Shown here: positions 42,039 through 50,385 of the stretch, piece after piece
Layout: every line of letters starts with the position of its first letter
Position numbering within the stretch: position 1 is the stretch's first letter
Origin: Halarchaeum grantii
Lineage (GTDB): Archaea > Halobacteriota > Halobacteria > Halobacteriales > Halobacteriaceae
NCBI RefSeq assembly: GCF_014647455.2
Contig: NZ_BMPF01000001.1
Location: forward strand, 682,001-746,000
Direction: 5' to 3'
DNA: 64,000 nucleotides
Made by a program: the position numbers and the translations under genes
Notes under the pieces: generated by a model
What the model saw: only the letters and a program-made list of their open reading frames with translations
Databases searched by the model: none
What the model was told of the DNA's origin: nothing

Positions 42039-45000
42039 GTTCGCACGACCTGAGCGCGGACGAGATCACGCTCCCGATCAAGCGCGTCGACGGCGACACG
42101 CTCGAGGAGCGCATGACCGCGAACGCCTACAACAACATCCTGCCGGCGCGCTACCTCCGACAGAACGCCGACGGCGAGCTGATCGAGGACCAGGAGGACC
42201 TCTTCGAGCGCGTCGCGAAGAACATCGCGCTCGCGGAGGCCGTCTACGAGGCGGAGAACCAGGGCGTCGAGGTCCTCGTCTCCCCCGACCAGCTGAAGCC
42301 CGACCACCCGCGCCGCGACGAACTCGCCGCCGAGGTCTTCGGCGAGGGCACGACGGCCGAGGACGACGTCGAGATCGAGCTCGACGAGGAGAACGTCAAC
42401 AAGTTCGCCTACGACACCATCGTCCCCGAGCTCCCCGACGAGGTCCGCGCGCACGTCGAGGACACCGCGGAGCGCTTCGAGTCGCTGATGAGCCGCCTCG
42501 CGTTCATGCCGAACTCCCCCACCCTGATGAACGCCGGCGACGAGCTCCAGCAGCTCTCCGCCTGCTTCGTCGACTCCCCCGCCGACGACCTCACCGACAT
42601 CCACCAGACCGCGAAGGAAGCGGCGGAGGTCTTCCAGAGCGGTGGCGGGATGGGCTACGCCTTCTGGCAGCTCCGGCCGTTCGGCGACCCCGTCGGCTCC
42701 ACCGGCGGCATCGCCTCCGGCCCCATCACGTTCATGCGGACGTTCGACCAGATGTGCGAGACCATCGCCCAGGGCGGGGCGCGGCGCGGCGCACAGATGG
42801 GCGTCATGCGCATCAGCCACCCGGACGTCATCGAGTTCATCCACGCGAAGAACAAGGACGTCTCCCTCGCGCACTGCCTGAAGCTGAACGACCCCGACGA
42901 CTACACGTACACGACGTTCAGCGAGGCCCTCGAGGAGGCCCGCGAGCTCATCGACGAGGACGGCAAGGTCCCCAAGCACCTGCGGAACGCCGTCGAGGGC
43001 CACCTCTCGAACTTCAACATCTCCGTCGGCGTCACGAACGGCTTCATGGAGGCCCTCCAGAACGGCGAGGAGTACACCTTCACGAACCCGCGGACGGGCG
43101 AGCCCCACATCGCCACCGAGGAGACGAAGGAGATGTACGAGCGCTACGACCTCGCGGAGCACGTCGAGGTCGGCGAGGAGTTCTCCATCCCCGCAGAGCT
43201 CCTCTGGGAGCGCATCGTCGAGGGCGCCCACGAGAACGGCGAACCCGGCGTCATCTACCTCGAGCGCGCGAACGACGAGCACTCCTTCGACGTCGAGGAG
43301 CACCCCGACCACCGGATGCTCGCGACGAACCCCTGTGGCGAGCAGCCCCTCGAGGAGTACGAGGCCTGTAACCTCGGGCACATCAACCTCTCGACGGTCG
43401 TCGCCGAGGACGCGCCCGACTGGCGCGTCTGGAGCGAGGAGCACGAGTACGACACGCTCGAGGAGGGCATCAGTCGCTTCCTCGACGAGGCCCTCGACAT
43501 GGAGGAGTTCGACTACCGCATCGAGACCGGCACACGGTTCCTCGAGAATGTCGTCACGATGTCGGACTTCCCCGTGCCGGAGATCGAGGAGAAGGTCGCC
43601 GAGATGCGCAAGATCGGCCTCGGCATCATGGGCCTCGCGCAGCTCTACGTCCAGCTCGGGATGCCGTACGGCGACGAGCCCGCGAACGAGGTCGCGAGCC
43701 AGGTGATGCAGCACATCAACCACGGCTCGAAGACGGCCTCGCACGAGCTCGCGGAGGAGCGCGGCTCCTTCGACGAGTGGGACAAGTCGAAGTACGCGAA
43801 CCCGACGGAGTACGCCGAGTGGTTCGAGCACCACACCGGCGAGAGCGCGGCGGAGTGGGCGGACGGCTACCCCATCCGCAACCACAACACGACCACCATC
43901 GCGCCGACCGGCACCACGAGCATGGTCGGCAACACCACGGGTGGCTGTGAGCCCATCTACAACGTCGCCTACTACAAGAACGTCTCCGACGACGTGCAGG
44001 GCGACGAGATGCTCGTCGAGTTCGACGACTACTTCCTGCGCACCCTCGAGGCCAACGACATCGACGTCGAGGCCGTGAAGGAAGAAGCGCAAGAGCAGAT
44101 GGCGAGCAACGAGTTCGACGGCGTCACCGGCCTCACGACGGTCCCGAACGCCATCGGCGAACTCTTCGTCGTCACCGCCGACCTCTCCGGGAAGCAGCAC
44201 GCGGCCGTCCAGTGCGCGTGTCAGGACGGCGTCGACTCCGCCATCTCGAAGACCTGCAACTTCCCGAACGACGCGTCCGTCGAGGACATGCGCGAGGTCT
44301 ACGAGTACATCTACGAGCACGGCGGGAAGGGCGTCACCGTCTACCGCGACGGTACCCGGAACAAGCAGGTGCTCACGACGCGCGCGGAGAACTCGGAGTT
44401 CTCCGACATGGAGGAGGACGAGGCCGCCGAGGCGATGCTGGAGAGCATCCAGGAGACGTTCGGCGACCTCGAGGGCTTCCTCGAGAACGAGTCGGTCCGC
44501 GACGCCGTCGGCGAGGACGCCGACGAGCTCGTCGACATCGACGTCGCGCCCTCCGGCGCGCAGAAGCGCCCGCGCCCGGACGTCCTCTACGGCGTCACTC
44601 AGCGCATCGACACGGGCTACGGGAAGCTCTACGTGAACATCAACGAGGACGAGAACGGCCGGCCGTTCGAGCTCTTCGCGAACATCGGCAACTCCGGTGG
44701 CTTCACGGCCTCCTTCACGGAGTCGCTCGCGAAGACGGTGTCGACGGCGCTGCGCGCCGGCGTCGACCCCGAGGAGATCGCGAGCGAGCTGCAGGGCATC
44801 CGCTCCCCGAAGGTCGCCTGGGACAAGGGCGAGCAGATCAACTCCATCCCGGACGCCATCGGCACGGCGATGCGCCGCTACCTCGACGGCGAGATCGACA
44901 AGCAGGTGCCCAAACAGCAGAACCTCACCGAGCTCACCGACGAGGACGTCGAAGACGCCGAGACGGAGGCCGTCGAGACGGACGGCGCCGGCGTCGACGT

Positions 45001-45217
45001 CGGCGACGCCGCCAACCCGAACGTCGACGTCGGCGGGGACGTCGCCGCGCCCGGCGAGGGCGACGGCCAGCCGAACGGCGCGTCCGGTGACGACGCGACC
45101 TCGGACCTCCTCGCGGCCGGCGAGAGCCCCGAGTGCCCGGACTGCGGTGCGATGGACCTCTACTACTCCGAGGGCTGCAAGACCTGCCAGTCCTGCGGTT
45201 GGTCCGAGTGCTCGTAG
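42035..45217 (+). CDS. nrdJ: Adenosylcobalamin-dependent ribonucleotide reductase (class II)
   Basis: A 1060-residue reductase supplying all dNTPs. I use ATG at 42035 (MSSHDLSADEITLPIKR); a TTG-initiated extension from 41948 is open but overlaps the leader. Conserved blocks include FMPNSPTLMNAG, FQSGGGMGYAFWQLRP, AQGGARRGAQMGVM, the active-site NPCGEQPLEEYEACNLGHINL and TGTTSMVGNTTGGCEPIYN. A zinc-ribbon-like C-terminus (CPDCGAMDLYYSEGCKTCQSCGW) carries the cysteines that take electrons from thioredoxin. An acidic linker of about 80 residues precedes it. Confidence 0.95.
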   Translation: MSSHDLSADEITLPIKRVDGDTLEERMTANAYNNILPARYLRQNADGELIEDQEDLFERVAKNIALAEAVYEAENQGVEVLVSPDQLKPDHPRRDELAAEVFGEGTTAEDDVEIELDEENVNKFAYDTIVPELPDEVRAHVEDTAERFESLMSRLAFMPNSPTLMNAGDELQQLSACFVDSPADDLTDIHQTAKEAAEVFQSGGGMGYAFWQLRPFGDPVGSTGGIASGPITFMRTFDQMCETIAQGGARRGAQMGVMRISHPDVIEFIHAKNKDVSLAHCLKLNDPDDYTYTTFSEALEEARELIDEDGKVPKHLRNAVEGHLSNFNISVGVTNGFMEALQNGEEYTFTNPRTGEPHIATEETKEMYERYDLAEHVEVGEEFSIPAELLWERIVEGAHENGEPGVIYLERANDEHSFDVEEHPDHRMLATNPCGEQPLEEYEACNLGHINLSTVVAEDAPDWRVWSEEHEYDTLEEGISRFLDEALDMEEFDYRIETGTRFLENVVTMSDFPVPEIEEKVAEMRKIGLGIMGLAQLYVQLGMPYGDEPANEVASQVMQHINHGSKTASHELAEERGSFDEWDKSKYANPTEYAEWFEHHTGESAAEWADGYPIRNHNTTTIAPTGTTSMVGNTTGGCEPIYNVAYYKNVSDDVQGDEMLVEFDDYFLRTLEANDIDVEAVKEEAQEQMASNEFDGVTGLTTVPNAIGELFVVTADLSGKQHAAVQCACQDGVDSAISKTCNFPNDASVEDMREVYEYIYEHGGKGVTVYRDGTRNKQVLTTRAENSEFSDMEEDEAAEAMLESIQETFGDLEGFLENESVRDAVGEDADELVDIDVAPSGAQKRPRPDVLYGVTQRIDTGYGKLYVNINEDENGRPFELFANIGNSGGFTASFTESLAKTVSTALRAGVDPEEIASELQGIRSPKVAWDKGEQINSIPDAIGTAMRRYLDGEIDKQVPKQQNLTELTDEDVEDAETEAVETDGAGVDVGDAANPNVDVGGDVAAPGEGDGQPNGASGDDATSDLLAAGESPECPDCGAMDLYYSEGCKTCQSCGWSECS

Positions 45218-45303
45218 CGTAGCGACACACACCACGTCTCTCTCCCTCTGCGTTCTTCTCGCGACGCGCAACGCTCATACGCGCGAGCCGTGAGTGTCCG
45301 ACT

Positions 45304-45486
45304 ATGAGCGACGCCGACGGCGAACCCGGCGCGGACGCTGGCGACGCCGACGCTGCTGGAAGCGACGGCGAGCGCGGCGGCCGGCCGTGCCCGCTGTGCG
45401 AGCGGCCGATGTACAAGCGCCACTGCAAGTACGTCTGCCCGACGCACGGTGTCGTCGTGGACTGTTCGGATCCGTTCGTCTTCTGA
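45304..45486 (+). CDS. Small HVO_2523-like zinc finger protein
   Basis: A 60-residue protein with an acidic, low-complexity first 25 residues. The compact finger CPLCERPMYKRHCKYVCPTH has ligands CxxC, then Cys and Cys-x2-His; VVVDCSDPF closes it. The end block HCKYVCPxHGVVxDCSD is widespread in haloarchaea, and I associate it with the HVO_2523 zinc finger group. It follows nrdJ by 86 bases in the same direction. Function unknown. Confidence 0.8.
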   Translation: MSDADGEPGADAGDADAAGSDGERGGRPCPLCERPMYKRHCKYVCPTHGVVVDCSDPFVF

Positions 45487-45528
45487 GCCGCACGTAGCTA
45501 TTTCCGCTCGCGCGCCGACGCTCCCGGT

Positions 45529-46824
45529 ATGGAGTACTCACGCCGCGCGCTCCTCCGTGCCGGTGGCGCGCTCGGCCTCGGCGCGCTCGCGGGATGTAGC
45601 GCGCCATCGGACGGGTCGACCACGACGGCGACCGGCGGGGCCGGGAGCACGTCGCTCGGCGTCGAACCGGTCGCGTCGGGGTTCGTCTCACCGGTCGACG
45701 TCGCCGTCGGCGGCGGGGAGACGCTCGTCGCGGACCAAGTGGGCGTGCTCTATCGCCTCGGGGCGGGCGGACGCGAGCGCGTGCTCGACCTCCGGACCGC
45801 CACGGTAAACGTCTCGGGCTACGACGAGCGCGGCCTCCTCGGGGTCGCGCTCCACCCCGACTTCCCGGATACCGAGGAAGCGTACGCCTACTACAGCGCG
45901 CCGCGACGCGAGGGGACGCCGGACGGCTACGACCACACGTCCGTCCTCGCGGCGTTCGACTGGACGGACGGCGTCTTCGACCCGGCGAGCGAGCGCGTCC
46001 TCCTCGAAATCCCGGAGCCACAGTCGAACCACAACGGCGGCGCGCTCGCGTTCGGCTCCGACGGCTACCTCTACGTCGGCGTCGGCGACGGCGGCGGCGC
46101 GAACGACACGGGACGCGGGCACGTTTCGGACTGGTACGAGGCGAACGCGGGCGGAAACGGGCAGGACACGGCGACGAACCGCCTCGGGAGCGTCCTCCGT
46201 ATCGACGTCGACGCGACGGAGGGCGAGCGACCGTACGGCATCCCCGAGAGCAACCCGCTCGCGGACGCCGCGTATCCCGAGCAGTACGCGTGGGGCTTCC
46301 GGAACCCGTGGCGGCTGAGTTTCGACGAGGTCGGGTTGCTCGTCGCGGACGTCGGGCAGAACCGCTACGAGGAGGTGAACCTGGTCGAACGCGGCGGGAA
46401 CTACGGGTGGAACGTCCGCGAGGGGCGCCACTGCTTCGCGGCGGCCGCGCCCTCGGAGCCGCCGGAGTCGTGCCCGAGCGAGACGCCGGACGGAACGCGC
46501 CTTCGCGACCCCGTGATCGAGTACCCGCATCGCGGCGACGGCGTCGCGGGCATCGCGGTGGTCGGCGGCCACGTCTATCGCGGCGAGGCGCTCGACGGCC
46601 TGCGCGGCGCGTACGTCTTCGCGGACTGGCAGGCGGACGGGCGCGTGTTCGTCGCGACGCCCAAGGGCGAGTCGTGGCCGACGCGCGTCGCGCCGGTAGA
46701 CGGCCTCGGGGGCTACGTCACCGCGTTCGGGAAGGACGCGGAGGGCGAACTGCTCGTCTGCACGAACGAGACGGGGACCGTCTCGGGGTCGTCCGGGAGC
46801 GTCGTCCGACTCGCCGCCGAGTAG
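45529..46824 (+). CDS. Tat-exported lipoprotein PQQ-type sugar dehydrogenase (GSDH family)
   Basis: A 431-residue protein. The N-terminus SRRALLRAGGALGLGALAGC combines a Tat twin-arginine motif with a lipobox Cys at residue 23, so it is exported folded and lipid-anchored outside. The rest is a six-bladed soluble glucose/sorbosone dehydrogenase propeller: GLLGVALHPDFPDTEEAYAY, SNHNGGALAFGSDGYLYVGV (with the catalytic-type His), YAWGFRNPWRLSFD and GGNYGWNVREG. It probably oxidises aldose sugars. PQQ synthesis genes are not seen here. A TATA-like CTATTTCC starts 32 bases upstream. Confidence 0.9.
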   Translation: MEYSRRALLRAGGALGLGALAGCSAPSDGSTTTATGGAGSTSLGVEPVASGFVSPVDVAVGGGETLVADQVGVLYRLGAGGRERVLDLRTATVNVSGYDERGLLGVALHPDFPDTEEAYAYYSAPRREGTPDGYDHTSVLAAFDWTDGVFDPASERVLLEIPEPQSNHNGGALAFGSDGYLYVGVGDGGGANDTGRGHVSDWYEANAGGNGQDTATNRLGSVLRIDVDATEGERPYGIPESNPLADAAYPEQYAWGFRNPWRLSFDEVGLLVADVGQNRYEEVNLVERGGNYGWNVREGRHCFAAAAPSEPPESCPSETPDGTRLRDPVIEYPHRGDGVAGIAVVGGHVYRGEALDGLRGAYVFADWQADGRVFVATPKGESWPTRVAPVDGLGGYVTAFGKDAEGELLVCTNETGTVSGSSGSVVRLAAE

Positions 46825-46836
46825 TCCCCCGTCGAG

Positions 46837-47478
46837 CTACCGCCGGCGCCACACCGCGTAAGCGGGGCCGGCGAGGAGCGCGACGCCGAGCGCGGCGATG
46901 GCGACGGCGAGACGCGGGTCGAAGTGGACGGCGGTAGCGGTGAACGAGTCGAGGCCGACGCCGACCGCGACGGCGGCGACGGTCCACGGGAGTTCGCCGA
47001 TGGCGGTGCCGAGGGCGAACACGCCGACGGGGACGCGGGCGGCGCCGGCCGCGCCGGAGATGGCTTCGGCGGGCGTCGGCGCGAGGCGCGCGGCGACGAC
47101 GCCGCGAAGGCCCCCGGCGGCGTCGAAGAAGCGCGCGCTCCCGTCGCGGAACCGGCCGACGAGCGGCCAGTCGGGCGGGAGGGAGCGGGCGGCGTAGTAG
47201 GGTAGCAGGCTGGTCGCGACGGCGCCACAGAGCGCGAGCGGGAGGCCGACGAGGAAGCCGTACTGGTAGCCACAGAGCGCGGAGAGGACGGTGATGGGCC
47301 ACGCGAGGAACGGCCGGGCGAGGTAGAGCGCGAGGAGGACGAGCGGGAACCACGGGCTCGCGAGGAGCGCGCGGACGTGCCCGAGGACCGCCGACGGGGA
47401 GGCGAGGAGGGCGAGCGCGACGAGCGCGACGAGACCGCAGACGGCGGCGGCGTGTCGCGCGCGGGGGAGGCGACTCAC
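46837..47478 (-). CDS. TVP38/TMEM64-type VTT-domain membrane protein
   Basis: A 213-residue multi-span protein. I use GTG at 47478 (SRLPRARHAAAVCG); the longer frame adds a region without membrane character. Five to six hydrophobic segments and the motif PFLAWPITVLSALCGYQYGFLVG identify the VTT/DedA fold. A re-entrant segment GVVAARLAPTPAEAISGAAG matches its proton-coupled core. Members help with lipid scrambling and membrane integrity. Convergent with the sugar dehydrogenase gene. Confidence 0.85.
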   Translation of the reverse strand: MSRLPRARHAAAVCGLVALVALALLASPSAVLGHVRALLASPWFPLVLLALYLARPFLAWPITVLSALCGYQYGFLVGLPLALCGAVATSLLPYYAARSLPPDWPLVGRFRDGSARFFDAAGGLRGVVAARLAPTPAEAISGAAGAARVPVGVFALGTAIGELPWTVAAVAVGVGLDSFTATAVHFDPRLAVAIAALGVALLAGPAYAVWRRR

Positions 47479-47561
47479 TCCGCGAGCGTAGGCCGTCGGC
47501 GAGGATAGGTCTTCTTCTCCGACCGCAGGCGCTATGTCGTCGGAGGGCGCACTGGCGCGTA

Positions 47562-48152
47562 GTGAGCGAGGAGGAACCGGGAGCGCGCGAGGATGACACC
47601 GAGCGGCCACGCCGCGAGGACGACACCGAACGCCAGCACCGTGCGGACGCGACGCTCGACGACCCGCGCTTTCGCGAGAGCGACACCGAACGGACACGAC
47701 GTGAGGACGACACCGATGGCGCCGACCCCGACGAGGAAGACGAGTCGGGCGGCGACGGCGGGCCCGAGTCCCCAGAGTCCGTGGACGGGACGGCCGAGGA
47801 CCCCGATCCGGTCGAGCTCGGCGTCGCGCTCGTCGAGCGCATCGAGGACGACGAGCTGTCGATGGCGGAGCTGATGGACCGCGTGGAGACGGTGTCGACG
47901 CATCCGCGCATCGTCAGCGAGATCATCGATGCCGCCGAGGAGCGCGGCCTCGTCGAGCGCGACGGCGCGACCGTCCGCCCGCAGGGCGGCGGCTACGTGC
48001 GCTTCGGCGCGGACGTCATCACGAAGGAGGGCGAGTTCTCCTGTCGGCGCTGTGGTACCGGGCTCTCCGAGGGCTACTTCATCGACCTCGACGCGGGCGA
48101 AGTCGGGCCGTTCGGCTCGTCGTGCATCCGGAAGGTCACCGGTCGCGAATAG
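47562..48152 (+). CDS. DUF5830 family protein with repetitive acidic N-terminus
   Basis: A 196-residue protein. The last 115 residues are the DUF5830 domain: ELGVALVERIEDDELSMAEL, VRPQGGGYVRFGADVI, then a zinc knuckle FSCRRCGTGLSEGYFI and GPFGSSCIRKVTGR, which has four Cys in all. The first 80 residues are charged repeats with near-copies of DDTERPRREDDT (DNA repeats 47595-47629 and 47682-47716). GTG at 47562 is the longest start; internal starts would omit the repeats. The 3' end overlaps the convergent gene by 17 bases. Confidence 0.8.
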   Translation: MSEEEPGAREDDTERPRREDDTERQHRADATLDDPRFRESDTERTRREDDTDGADPDEEDESGGDGGPESPESVDGTAEDPDPVELGVALVERIEDDELSMAELMDRVETVSTHPRIVSEIIDAAEERGLVERDGATVRPQGGGYVRFGADVITKEGEFSCRRCGTGLSEGYFIDLDAGEVGPFGSSCIRKVTGRE

Positions 48153-49089
48153 TCTCGAGGAGGTCGTCGACGCGCTCGGCCTGCTCGTCGAGCAGGTCGA
48201 GTTGGGCGTCGAGGGCGGCGCGTTGGCGCTCGATGGCGTCGCGCTGTGCGTCCGCGCGCTCGCGCTGGTCGGCGAGCGCGTCCCGGAGCTCTTCGAGGTC
48301 GGCTTCGAGCGCGTCGAAGTCGACGTCCGGCCCGGGGTCGGTCGCGGCGTCGAGCGCGTCGCTCGCGGACGCGCCCGCGTCGTCGGGGTCGAACGCGAGC
48401 GCGGGGTCGGCGTCCGAGTCGTCCGTCGTTTCGGGTGCGTCGTCCTCGTCGGGCGCGACGGCGCGGCGGAACGCGTCGTAGTCGGCGACGCCGTGCGCCT
48501 CGAAGAGCGCGGTTTCGACGGTTTCGCGGACGTCGCGGAAGCGCTCGTCGGGCACTTTGATGCGCTGTGTGCGCCCCGTCGTCTCGAGGACGAGTTGGCT
48601 GGCGACCGACCCCTCCTCGGCGGTGACGTCCGTGACGTCCGCGTAGGGGATGACCTCGTAGTCGCCGTCCCAGACGGCGCCGCCGACGTGGCGGACGAGG
48701 CGCTCGCTCGTGACGACGAGCGTGAGCTCGCTGAAGCGGTACGTCCGGACGACGCGCTCGCCCGAGTCGGTGACGCCGCCGGCGTTCAGAACGCCGGCGA
48801 GGACGGGGTGGAGGACGTCGTCGAGCGCGCGCGACGGGACGTCGAAGGAGGACTCGCCGTCGAGGCCGTAGTCGAGCGTGATGGTCGCCGTCCGGCGGCC
48901 CTCCGAGGCGATGACGCGCTCGGCGTCGTGGTCGTAGGCGGTGACGGATTCGTTGCTGAGGAGGCCGTCGGCGCGGTAGACGAGCGTTCGTGTCGGCGTG
49001 ACGAGGAGCACGTCGTCCCCGCGAAGCGGGACGCGCGCGGCGACTGACTCGTCGCCGAGGGCGTCCGTGACGGCGTCGGGTACGTCCAT
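48136..49089 (-). CDS. DUF7115-like protein with C-terminal coiled coil
   Basis: A 317-residue haloarchaeal protein from ATG at 49089 (MDVPDAVTDALGDES). Two beta-rich repeats that look PH-like are seen at about 15-110 and 110-195 (LLVTPTRTLVYRADGLLS and LVVTSERLVRHVGGA). A 60-residue acidic linker and a Glu/Arg/Gln-rich coiled coil to the end follow (LEELRDALADQRERADAQRD). I connect it tentatively with DUF7115. No enzyme motif is visible; a membrane- or protein-scaffolding role is possible. Confidence 0.7.
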   Translation of the reverse strand: MDVPDAVTDALGDESVAARVPLRGDDVLLVTPTRTLVYRADGLLSNESVTAYDHDAERVIASEGRRTATITLDYGLDGESSFDVPSRALDDVLHPVLAGVLNAGGVTDSGERVVRTYRFSELTLVVTSERLVRHVGGAVWDGDYEVIPYADVTDVTAEEGSVASQLVLETTGRTQRIKVPDERFRDVRETVETALFEAHGVADYDAFRRAVAPDEDDAPETTDDSDADPALAFDPDDAGASASDALDAATDPGPDVDFDALEADLEELRDALADQRERADAQRDAIERQRAALDAQLDLLDEQAERVDDLLETIRDR

Positions 49090-49170
49090 ACGGCGTCCTA
49101 CTGCCGGCCGGACATAAACCCGACGCCGAGGTCGTGTCCCGTGTTGGCGCACCCCGGGACCGAAAGAGAA

Positions 49171-49179
49171 CTTTAATAC
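49171..49179 (+). promoter_or_regulatory. TATA box of split tRNA-Met
   Basis: CTTTAATAC, preceded by CGAAAGAGAA, starts 34 bases before the tRNA 5' end at 49205. Confidence 0.65.
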
Positions 49180-49204
49180 GGGGCCTCCGCTTAGCCGGGG
49201 ATGA

Positions 49205-49357
49205 GCCCGGGTGGCTTAGTCTGGTCATAGCGCCGCACTCATAGGGTTCAGAGATTCGGTGCGGCAGCCATTCGGAGGCTGTGCGTGTCCCCCGAGGCCC
49301 GCCGAGCCTCGAACCTGGGACATGCGGAGGCCGAGGGTTCGAACCCCTCCCCGGGCA
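49205..49357 (+). tRNA. Elongator tRNA-Met (CAT) with 78-base intron
   Basis: Exon 1 is 49205-49243 and exon 2 is 49322-49357, giving a 75-base tRNA. Acceptor GCCCGGG pairs with CCCGGGC. Anticodon stem CCGCA/TGCGG encloses CTCATAA with anticodon CAT. The intron (49244-49321) starts after position 37, the canonical archaeal site. The flanking ACTCATA|GGG and GGGAC|ATGCGG can form a bulge-helix-bulge for the splicing endonuclease. An intron in this tRNA is known in other haloarchaea. Confidence 0.93.
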
Positions 49358-49402
49358 TTCTGCTACCTTTTACGGACCCACGTAGCAGTGCGTGGCGTTC
49401 GA

Positions 49403-49828
49403 CTACGCGCGGACGGGGTCGTGGACGTTGCCGGTCACAGCATCGTTGGCGTCCTGCCACGTCCGGTCTTTCGCGCGCGCGATGTCCTCGACGATGCGGT
49501 CCGTGCGGTCGCCGCCCGCGCCGAACTCGGTGTAGAGGCGCATGAAGTCCTCGGCGACGTCGTGGGCGTCCGCGAGCGACGGAACGGCCGCGAGCTCGTC
49601 GGTGTCGAGGCCGGTCTCGGCGGTCCCGTACCGGACGTCGACGCGGTAGCCGCGTCCGTCCTCGGCGACGCTCTCGGGAACGCGTGCGGGTGCGAGGACG
49701 ACGCGGAGGTGCTGGTCGAGGTGTTCGTACTCGACGACGGCGCGCGGGTCGTACTTCCGGCCGGCGTCCTCCTCCCACTCGGGGTCGTCGCGCGTCCAGT
49801 TCGGCGGCGTGGTGAGGCCATCGGTCAT
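49403..49828 (-). CDS. Haloarchaeal protein of unknown function
   Basis: A 141-residue acidic protein from ATG at 49828 (MTDGLTTPPNWTRD). One beta-rich segment, PRAVVEYEHLDQHLRVVLAPAR, and then YRVDVRYGTAETG suggest a small beta sheet. A helical C-terminus (HDVAEDFMRLYTEF, DRIVEDIARAKDRTW) follows. No metal or catalytic motif is seen. It is divergent from the small membrane protein at 50122. Confidence 0.65.
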   Translation of the reverse strand: MTDGLTTPPNWTRDDPEWEEDAGRKYDPRAVVEYEHLDQHLRVVLAPARVPESVAEDGRGYRVDVRYGTAETGLDTDELAAVPSLADAHDVAEDFMRLYTEFGAGGDRTDRIVEDIARAKDRTWQDANDAVTGNVHDPVRA

Positions 49829-50121
49829 ACCTCGGCGTTCGCCCGGCCCCCTGAAACCGCTACTGGCCCCGCGGGTGGTGAGCGCGCACGCCGCGCTCGA
49901 CGGCGCCGTCGCGTAGCGATGCATCGCCGACGTACACGAACGATAGTTCGATACGCGATAGCGGTCTTAGATGCGCCTTTGAAACGTCTAACAGTCTCTG
50001 AATCGGCCGTGAAACGTCCGGCGTGGCCAGCGGTACGGGCGTGAGCGGCGTGAAACGAACGGAAGGATCGACCCCATATATCCGGATGGGGGCCGTGGTA
50101 TCCGATGAGGTCACCCCGCCC

Positions 50122-50370
50122 ATGTCGAGTCAGAACCACCCCCTCCACGAACTCCCGTTGGATAGCCTCCACAGCCACACCGACGGGCTCGCCCTCCTCC
50201 GTCGGCCCCTCGAAGCCATCGGCTTCTGGAGCGCCGTCGTCCTCCCGTTCCTCTACGTCCCGCTCGTGTTCAGCGGCCTCCAGTCGACCGGAACGCAGTA
50301 CGCGTTCGCGCTCCTCGTCGCCCTCCACGTCGTCGCGCTCGTCGCCGGGCGCGGCTACCACGCCGAGTGA
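50122..50370 (+). CDS. Small two-span membrane protein
   Basis: An 82-residue protein from ATG at 50122 (MSSQNHPLHELPLD). It has a polar His-rich N-terminus and two hydrophobic segments (IGFWSAVVLPFLYVPLVFSG and YAFALLVALHVVALVAG). No family recognised. The 293-base gap before it (49829-50121) contains three copies of GAAACG and no gene. Confidence 0.65.
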   Translation: MSSQNHPLHELPLDSLHSHTDGLALLRRPLEAIGFWSAVVLPFLYVPLVFSGLQSTGTQYAFALLVALHVVALVAGRGYHAE

Positions 50371-50385
50371 CGGTTTTTCTTCTCG

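Noticed and set aside
41924-45271. 1115-codon open frame antisense to nrdJ
   Set aside because: GC-rich codon bias of nrdJ leaves the opposite frame open. The translation is a Val/Leu/Arg/Asp-rich low-complexity string with no domain, and nrdJ is unmistakable.
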